Assembly: GCA_016710685.1 (NCBI GenBank)
Contig: JADJVC010000002.1
Coordinates: 868,001-932,000, forward strand
Source of the DNA: Flavobacteriales bacterium
GTDB lineage: Bacteria; Bacteroidota; Bacteroidia; Flavobacteriales_F; PHOS-HE28
DNA: 64,000 nt
Direction of reading: 5' to 3'
The notes beneath the pieces were generated by a model. The model was not told where the DNA came from. It was given only the letters and a program-made list of their open reading frames with translations, and did no database searches. Made by a program: the position numbers and the translations under genes. Shown here one piece after another: positions 55,989-64,000 of the stretch (positions are counted from its first letter, which is position 1; each line of letters opens with the position of its first letter).

Positions 55989-56860
55989 TGCAAATTGTCG
56001 GTGGGTTCGGCCCGGCCGGCATTGGAAGGGTGGCGTTCATCGCCGCCCTTCTGCTTTATTCCTGCGGAAGCAAACGAGAGGCGGGCGACCGTGTTGTAGC
56101 TGAAGCGTATGGCGAAAAGCTCTACTGGAGCGACTTGCGACCCGTGATCCCCGTGGATGCTGGCCCTGAAGACAGCGCGGCCATTGCGCGGCGGTTCCTG
56201 GACAATTGGGCACGCGACCGCGTGATGTTGCACAAGGCGGAGGAGAATTTGGACCAAAGCCAGCTCAACGTGGAGGCACAGATCAAGGATTACCGCGAAT
56301 CACTCATCACCTTTGCGTACGAGCAGGCACTTGTGCAGCAGAACTTGGACACCGTGGTCACGGACGGGGAAGTGAAGGACTACTACGAAAAGAACAGCGC
56401 CAATTTCCAGCTCAAAGACAATATCCTGCGGGTGCGCTGGTTCAAGCTGCGGAACGACGACAAGAAACTGATGAAGCACGTGGAAGAGCTTTGGCGCTCC
56501 AACGACGATGGTGACCGCAGCAAGCTGGAAGTGCTGTTGGCACAACGTGGCGCCGCCATCACGGACAGCCGGGAGAATTGGGTTCCTTTTAAGGAGCTGC
56601 AACAGCAGGTTCCTTTGCGCCCGGACAACCCCACGGACTGGCTTCAGGGCCGGGGCAAAGTGACCGTGTCAGAGAACGGCTTCACCTGGTTCGTGAACTT
56701 CCTGGACCACAAATTGATGGACAGCAATTCCCCGATCGACCTCGTGGCGCCACAGGTGCGCTCCATCCTTATCAACCAACGCAAGCTCCAACTGGTGGAG
56801 CGGCTGCGCGAAGAATTATACACCGATGCTGTTTCCAAGAAGGATGTGCTCATACCGTAA
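55988..56860 (+). CDS. SurA-N-like lipoprotein chaperone
   Basis: 290-aa predicted lipoprotein (lipobox FIAALLLYSCGS). The helical body (RFLDNWARDRVMLHKAEENL, DQSQLNVEAQIKDYRESLIT, VTDGEVKDYYEKNSANFQLK) is like the N-terminal chaperone region of SurA/PrsA. A short C-terminal part occupies the place of a parvulin domain but lacks the HILV motif, so isomerase activity is doubtful. Starts in a one-base overlap with the upstream parvulin gene and overlaps the next gene by 17 to 35 bases, depending on start choice. Probably an outer-membrane-anchored folding factor. Confidence 0.82.
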   Translation: MQIVGGFGPAGIGRVAFIAALLLYSCGSKREAGDRVVAEAYGEKLYWSDLRPVIPVDAGPEDSAAIARRFLDNWARDRVMLHKAEENLDQSQLNVEAQIKDYRESLITFAYEQALVQQNLDTVVTDGEVKDYYEKNSANFQLKDNILRVRWFKLRNDDKKLMKHVEELWRSNDDGDRSKLEVLLAQRGAAITDSRENWVPFKELQQQVPLRPDNPTDWLQGRGKVTVSENGFTWFVNFLDHKLMDSNSPIDLVAPQVRSILINQRKLQLVERLREELYTDAVSKKDVLIP

Positions 56861-58244
56861 GCTCTTGCCATTGTTGGCGCTGGCCGCACTGCCGTTTATT
56901 CCGGTACGCTTGGCCGCGCAGGACTCGCTCGCCAAAGCCTTGCCCGCGCCGCAAGGCACTTACATCGACGGCGTGGTGGCCAACGTGGCCGGCCGGATCA
57001 TCCTGTACAGCGAATTGGCTTCGCGGATGGAACAAGCCCGCCAACAAGGGGTGCCGGTGAATGACACACTCGCATGCAGGGAGCTGGAGGACCTGTTGTA
57101 CCAGCAACTGCTGCTGGAACAAGCGCGGATCGACAGCGTACCGGTGGACCAGGCCCAGGTGAACGCCGAGCTCGACCGGCGCATCAGCTACTTCGAGCAG
57201 CAGATAGGCGGGCGCGAAAAGCTGGAGAAATTCTACGGCAAGAGCATCACCGAGATCAAGGCCGACTTCCGCGAACAGGTGAGCGACCAAATGCTGGTGC
57301 AGCAGATGCAACAGAAAGTGACCGGCGACGCGCGCGTAACGCCCAAGGAAGTGGAACGCTTCTTCAAGGACATACCCAAGGACAGCTTGCCATTCATCAA
57401 CGCGGGGGTGGAGTATGCAGAGATCACTATTCTGGCAAAGCCCACGGAGGATGAAGACCGCCGCATTAAGCTGAAGCTCGAGGAATACAGGGATGCCATT
57501 GTAAAAGGAGAAAAGGATTTCTGCACCGTGGCAGTGCTTTACAGCGAAGACCCGGGCTCGGCCGCGCAATGCGGGGAACTGGGCATGGTGCCCCAAGGTG
57601 TTATGGTGCCCGAGTTCGACGCCGTGGCGCTCAGCCTCAAAGACGGGGAGATCTCGCCGGTATTCAAGACCAAGTACGGCTACCACATCATGGAGATGAT
57701 CGACCGGAAAGGCGAGCGCTACAACGCCCGCCACATCCTGTTATCACCCAAGGCGACCGCGGCGGACAAACAGACGGCCAAAGACCGTTTGGACAGTCTG
57801 ATGACCCTGGTGCGCGACGGCAAGATCGAATTCACCAAAGTGGCAACCGAAGACAACGACGACGAAGAAACCAAGGGCTCCAACGGCGTAGTGATCGAGC
57901 CCAACGCCAACAGCCCGCATTGGGCCATCGGCGACTTGGACCAAAAGACCTTTTTGGTGCTGGACAAGCTCGCCGTGGGCCAGATCAGCGAGCCGCAGTA
58001 CTTCGAGGAGCCCGGTGGTGACATGGGCTACCTGGTATATCGGTTACTGAAGCGCACCGAGCCGCACCGCATGGACCTGGTAACGGATTATCCGCTGGTA
58101 CAACAGGCCGCGGAAGCGAAGACCCGGCAAGCGGCGATCGGCTCCTGGGTGCGCGAAAAATTGTCCGGTACTTACGTCCACATCGTGGAACCGTATGCAA
58201 CTTGCGCCTTCGAGCACCCCTGGACCGGTGTGCCGAAACCCTGA
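56844..58244 (+). CDS. surA: Periplasmic chaperone / peptidyl-prolyl isomerase SurA
   Basis: About 466 aa. The signal peptide ends at IPVRLAAQ, then the classical SurA N-domain start IDGVVANVAGRIILYSELAS and helices through DQMLVQQMQQKVTGDARVTP. Parvulin 1 is about 190-285 (AEITILAKPTEDE, GELGMVPQGVMVPEFD, TKYGYHIMEMIDRKG) and parvulin 2 from NARHILLSPKATA. The C-terminal beta strand is present. It escorts unfolded outer-membrane proteins to the BAM complex. ATG at 56844 (MCSYRKLL) is preferred; an upstream ATG at 56826 adds MLFPRR. Followed 17 bases later by moxR. Confidence 0.92.
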   Translation: MCSYRKLLPLLALAALPFIPVRLAAQDSLAKALPAPQGTYIDGVVANVAGRIILYSELASRMEQARQQGVPVNDTLACRELEDLLYQQLLLEQARIDSVPVDQAQVNAELDRRISYFEQQIGGREKLEKFYGKSITEIKADFREQVSDQMLVQQMQQKVTGDARVTPKEVERFFKDIPKDSLPFINAGVEYAEITILAKPTEDEDRRIKLKLEEYRDAIVKGEKDFCTVAVLYSEDPGSAAQCGELGMVPQGVMVPEFDAVALSLKDGEISPVFKTKYGYHIMEMIDRKGERYNARHILLSPKATAADKQTAKDRLDSLMTLVRDGKIEFTKVATEDNDDEETKGSNGVVIEPNANSPHWAIGDLDQKTFLVLDKLAVGQISEPQYFEEPGGDMGYLVYRLLKRTEPHRMDLVTDYPLVQQAAEAKTRQAAIGSWVREKLSGTYVHIVEPYATCAFEHPWTGVPKP

Positions 58245-58261
58245 ACTGAGGAAACGAAGAC

Positions 58262-59227
<966 letters not shown>

Positions 59228-59333
59228 TAAGTAGCGGGAAAACCCGCATTCACCGGGTGCGGCAACGTGCTCCGAACGCCGTAAACTTGTATGATCCAGC
59301 GGGACGTCTCCGCCGGGTAAACTGCCGACAGCC

Positions 59334-62300
59334 ATGACCAGCTTATTCCCTCCACGTATTGCATTCCGCAATACCGCGCTTGCTTTCTTGATGCTGGCAC
59401 TCACCGGTGCAAGCGCACAGGTGGATGTACTTCCTTCCAGCGTGGACGTGCAGTTGGTGCAGGGAACGAATCCTGCTCAGCTATTGGTACAAGTGAAAAC
59501 GCACAGTACGGCAAATTTCGGAGGAATCCTCAGCGCACTTACCGTCACCATCCGGTACAATGCAGCCTCCGGTGCGAGCCTGGGCAACGGCACCAGTTTC
59601 TGCAACAACTGGAGTCCCTTTACACCCACACCTGTCGTAACGAACGCGGGCACGGCCTATCGCACCTACAACGGCTTTGGGGCCAACCGGCTGGAGGACG
59701 CTGTAGGCAGTGGTGGATGTAACGTCAGTTTGGTCCCTGAACAATGGTTTACCATCACCACCATTGCCGTTACAGGGAGCAGTTGCACTGCGTTCACTTT
59801 AGGAAACGATGCGTGGACCGCGGCGAACAACCGCAATTTCTACATTTCCATGAATGGCCAGAATGTTACCGGAGCTGCGGTGAGCGGCGCGGTGAACGCA
59901 GGCAATTGCGTTTTGGACTGCCTAGGTGTGCCCGGCGGCACGGCGATGCCCGGAACGGCCTGCAACGACGGCAACCCGAACACATCGAACGATCAATGGA
60001 GCGCATCCTGCGTTTGCGTAGGCACGGTAACATGTACAGCGCCCGCGATCACTTCAACCTCGAACAATTCGCCGATCTGCAGTGGAACCAGTATGTCCTT
60101 GGGTGTGATCGCCACAGGCACGGCGCCCTTGAGCTATGCGTGGACCGGTGCGGGAACGTTCAGTCCAAACAATTCCTCGGCCAACGTGACGGTAAGCGGT
60201 GCTGCTACGGGAGCCTACCAGGTCACGGTCACCAACGCATGCGGAAATGCGAACGCTTCAGTGAATGTCTTTGTCAACAACGCTCCTAGCGCGACCATCG
60301 CCTACGGCGGGTCGCCCTATTGCACAGGCGGCGGCACGGCGAGTGTAACGCGCACGGGCAGCGCAGGTGGCACATACACGTCCACGCCAACGGGGCTTTC
60401 GATCAATTCGAGCAGTGGTGCGATCACGCTCGGCACCAGCAGTGTGGGCACTTACACAGTGACGTACAGCATCTTTGCGAGTGGCGGTTGCCCGGCCTTT
60501 AGCACCACGGCCACGGTCGCGGTTAACAATGCGCCCAGCGCGACCATCGCCTATAGTGGATCGCCCTACTGCACGGGTAGCGGCACAGCGAACGTAACGC
60601 GCACGGGCAGTGCAGGTGGCACTTACACCGCAACCCCAGCGGGGCTTTCGATCAGTTCGAGCAGTGGTGCGATCACCTTAGGCACGAGCAGCGTGGGCAC
60701 CTACACGGTTACTTACAGCATCGCGGCGAGCGGCGGTTGCTCCGCTTTCAGCACCACGGCCACCGTTGCGGTTAACAATGCGCCCAGTGCGACTATCGCT
60801 TACAGCGGCTCGCCTTACTGTACAGGTAGCGGCACAGCGAGCGTAACGCGCACGGGCAGCGCAGGCGGAACTTACACGGCAACTCCAGCGGGGCTTTCGA
60901 TCAGTTCGAGCACCGGCGCGATCACCTTAGGCACGAGCAGCGTGGGCACCTACACGGTTACTTACAGCATCGCGGCGAGCGGCGGCTGCTCAGCCTTCAG
61001 CACCACGGCCACGGTTGCGGTTAACAATGCACCCAGCGCGACCATCGCTTACAGCGGGTCGCCCTACTGCACGGGTAGCGGCACAGCGAGCGTAACGCGC
61101 AGGGCAGTGCGGTGGCACTTACCGAACAGCGGGCTTTCGATCACTCGAGAGGGTGCGATCGCTCGGAAGTAGTGTGGGCACTTACACGGTAACGTACAGC
61201 ATCGCGGCGAGCGGTGGCTGCTCCGCTTTCAGCACCACGGCCACGGTTGCGGTTAACAATGCGCCCAGCGCGACCATCTCACAGTGGATCGCCTTACTGC
61301 ACAGGGAGCGGCACAGCGAACGTAACGCGCACAGGCAGTGCAGGTGGCACGTACACAGCAACCCCAGCGGGGCTTTCGATCAGTTCGAGCACCGGCGCGA
61401 TCACCTTAGGCACGAGCAGCGTGGGCACCTACACGGTTACTTACAGCATCGCGGCGAGCGGCGGTTGCTCCGCTTTCAGCACCACGGCCACCGTTGCGGT
61501 TAACAATGCGCCCAGTGCGACCATCGCTTACAGCGGCTCGCCTTACTGTACAGGTAGCGGCACAGCGAACGTAACGCGCACAGGCAGTGCAGGTGGCACG
61601 TACACGGCAACTCCAGCGGGGCTTTCGATCAATTCGAGCACCGGCGCGATCAACTTAGGCACGAGCAGCGTGGGCAGTTACTCGGTTACTTACAGCATCG
61701 CGGCGAGCGGTGGCTGCTCCGCTTTCAGCACCACGGCCACGGTTGCGTTGAATAACGCACCCAGCGCGACCATCGCTTACAGCGGGTCGCCCTACTGCAC
61801 AGGTAGCGGCACAGCGAACGTAACGCGCACGGGCAGCGCAGGCGGTACGTACACAGCAACTCCAGCGGGGCTTTCGATCAGTTCGAGCACTGGCGCGATC
61901 ACCTTAGGCACGAGCAGCGTGGGCACCTACACGGTTACTTATAGCATCGCAGCGAGCGGTGGCTGTTCGGCCTTCAGCACCACGGCCACGGTTGCGGTGA
62001 ATAACGCACCCAGCGCGACCATCGCTTACAGCGGGTCGCCATACTGCACCAGCGGGGGCACAGCCGATGTGACGCGCACTGGCACCGGCGGCGGCACCTA
62101 TAACGGATCACCTTACGGGCTTTCGATCAACACCGGCACGGGTGCGATCGACCTTGGAGCCAGCCAGCCCGGCAGCTACACGATGATCTACACCATCGCG
62201 GCCAGTGGCGGTTGTTCGATGTTCCAAACCACGACCACCTTGGTCATCAGTAGCGCACCAAGCGCCACGATCAACTATGCGGGTTCGCCCTATTGCACGG

Positions 62301-64000
62301 ATGGTGGCTTTGCCGCGGTAACACGCACCGGTAGCGGGGGAGGTACGTTCAGCGCTTCTCCGGCGGGGCTTTCGATCAATGTCGGCACCGGCAGCATCAA
62401 CCTCGGCACGAGCGCCGCAGGCACGTACACGGTGACCTATGCTTTCACGGCGGGTGGCGGTTGCGCGGCTTTCAACACCACGGCCACAGTAACGCTGGAC
62501 CAAGCGCCTAGCGCCACCATCGGCTACGAGGGCACGCCTTATTGCAATGCTGGCGGAACTGCGGACGTTACCCGCACCGGCACTGCTGGCGGCACATACA
62601 CCTCCTCTGCCGGGGGGCTCTCATTGAATTCGGCCACTGGTGCGATCAACCTCAGTGCCAGTAACGTGAATACGTACACTGTGTTCTACACCATCCCCGC
62701 CAACGGAGCTTGCGCGCAATTTGTAGCTACCACCAGCGTCACCATCGCCAATGCGCCCAACGCCACGATCACGTATGAAGGATCGCCATACTGTGCAGGA
62801 GGAGGTGTCGAAAGTGTCACACGTGTCGGCACCGCGGGAGGCACGTATGCGGCCACACCGGCAGGGCTTACCATCAATGCCAACAACGGCGCGATCACGC
62901 TCAGCAGCAGCAGCGTAGGCACCTACACGGTTACATACAGCATCGCGGCCAGCGGTGGTTGCTCAGCCTATAGCACAATGGCAACAGTTACGGTGAACAA
63001 CGCGCCCAGCGCGACCATCGCTTACGGCGGTTCGCCATACTGCAACGGCGGTGGCACGGCTACAGTAACGCGAATAGGCAGCAACGGCGGAACATACAGT
63101 GCGGTCCCGGCCGGTCTTTCCATCAATGTCAACAACGGCGCGATCCTCTTGGGGACAAGTTCGCCGGGCAGCTACACGGTTACCTACAGCATCGCTGCGG
63201 TCGGCGGCTGTTCAGCGTTCAGCACCACAGCCCAAGTGGTGGTCGGCGATGCTCCCGACGCGACCATTGAGTATGCGGGATCGCCCTATTGCGGCGGCAC
63301 ATCAGCCAGTGTTCTTCGCACGGGCAGCGCGGGCGGAACGTACACCGCAACACCGGTCGGGCTTTCCATCAACGCCAACACCGGCGCGGTCAACATCACC
63401 ACCAGCACGCCCGGCAGCTATACCGTTACCTACAGCATTGCGGCAAGTGGCGGCTGCGCGGCCTTCAGCACCACGGCAACGGTGGAGTTGAATGAAGAAA
63501 CAACGTGGTACGCCGATACCGATGGAGATGGGGTGGGAGTGATGGCAGGCAGCGTGGTCGCATGTACACAGCCAGCAGGTTTTGTTCCCATTAGCGGCGA
63601 TGGTTGCCCCAATGATCCCAACAAGATCGCGCCCGGCGTATGTGGCTGCGGCATCCCCGACACAGATACCGACAATGACGGCGCAGCAGACTGCATTGAC
63701 GGATGCCCTACCGATCCCGACAAAACCGCGCCCGGCGTATGTGGCTGCGGCATCCCCGATACGGACACCGACCAGGACGGCCTCGCGGACTGCATTGACA
63801 ATTGCCCCTTGCTGGACGGCGTGATCGGAGACGCCTGCGACGACGGTGACAGCACCACAGTGATGGATGTGATCACAGCGGATTGCGTATGCATAGGCAC
63901 GTTCACCATCGGCATCAGCGAAACCGTTGAAGGATCGGGCATCACGCTGTGGCCCAATCCCACTGCGGACCGTGCATTTACGATCAGCATGCCCCATGCA
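59334..64000 (+). CDS. Repeat adhesin with TSP3 region and T9SS type-A tail (partial, frameshifted)
   Basis: Signal peptide ends at LTGASAQ; then a cohesin-like or globular N-terminal part (VDVQLVQGTNPAQLLVQVKT), a cysteine-rich junction (LDCLGVPGGTAMPGTACNDG), a PKD-like domain and about 13 immunoglobulin-like repeats of 83 aa (SATIAYSGSPYCTGSG, GLSISSSTGAITLG, GTYTVTYSIAASGGCSAF). From about 63490 come TSP3 repeats (YADTDGDGVG, CGCGIPDTDTDNDG) and the beginning of a type-A sorting domain (ITLWPNPTADRAF) cut by the window edge. The frame changes twice: 17 bases are missing across 61080-61180 and 2 more near 61279, relative to the regular 249-bp spacing. Those gaps look like poor sequence. 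Surface adhesion or matrix role inferred. Confidence 0.83.
60276..63490 (+). repeat. Tandem 249-bp (83-codon) repeats, about 13 copies
   Basis: AACAATGCGCCCAGCGCG anchors recur at 60525, 60774 and 61023 with exactly 249-base spacing. The next two intervals are 232 and 247 because of small deletions; later units are more divergent. The first nine copies are near-identical. Confidence 0.8.

Overview
The window comes from a Bacteroidota chromosome, most likely an unnamed Flavobacteriales lineage with fairly high GC. The evidence is a type IX secretion (T9SS) adhesin operon with a gliding-motility type C-terminal domain followed by porP/sprF and an OmpA/PD40 gene, several proteins with T9SS sorting tails, the rpmG-DUF4295-ftsY order, paired SurA-like chaperones followed by moxR, BatA, and promoter boxes resembling TAnnTTTG. 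No rRNA, tRNA, CRISPR array or transposase was seen.

Layout. 0-2.9 kb: OxyR-like LysR regulator, rpmG, DUF4295, ftsY. 2.6-31.2 kb: a 28-kb minus-strand surface block. In transcription order it holds a TonB-dependent receptor, a TPR/coiled-coil sensor joined in frame to a thrombospondin-3 (TSP3) tail, a 1908-aa secreted TSP3 protein, a giant HYR-repeat adhesin (about 4,840 aa), PorP/SprF, and OmpA/PD40. 31.4-45.5 kb: housekeeping and signalling genes. These are rimO, a SiaB/SiaC/PP2C partner-switching set, def with a lipoprotein and a thioredoxin-like gene, a dihydroorotase-like gene with BatA, a GxxExxY gene flanked by oppositely oriented repeat arrays, and an amino-acid permease. 45.2-51.7 kb: an accessory or defence-like segment bounded by a duplicated piece of an NTF2-like gene. 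It carries ORF6N, uracil-DNA glycosylase, a cobalamin-riboswitch-like element without an obvious gene, a TOPRIM-like protein with an AAA ATPase, and an MmeI-like restriction-methylation enzyme. 51.9-64 kb: an RCC1-repeat secreted protein, the SurA-type chaperone operon with moxR, and a repeat adhesin running off the right edge.

How genes work together. The giant adhesin, PorP/SprF and OmpA form a secretion and anchoring cassette. The ppiC, lipoprotein and surA genes supply periplasmic folding capacity for outer-membrane and secreted proteins. SiaB, SiaC and the membrane PP2C look like a kinase / phospho-target / phosphatase switch. The AAA-TOPRIM pair and the MmeI-like enzyme look like anti-invader functions.

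Caution. At least eight genes carry small frameshifts, mostly in short homopolymers or near-identical repeats. Correcting each one restores a whole-codon reading frame with a sensible end: ATGA overlap for the TonB receptor, compensating +1/-1 in the giant adhesin. Residual long-read sequencing error is therefore the most economical explanation. Gene extents below are given across these frameshifts. The in-frame fusions, the segmental duplication and the repeat arrays are not explained by single-base errors and are the more interesting signals.
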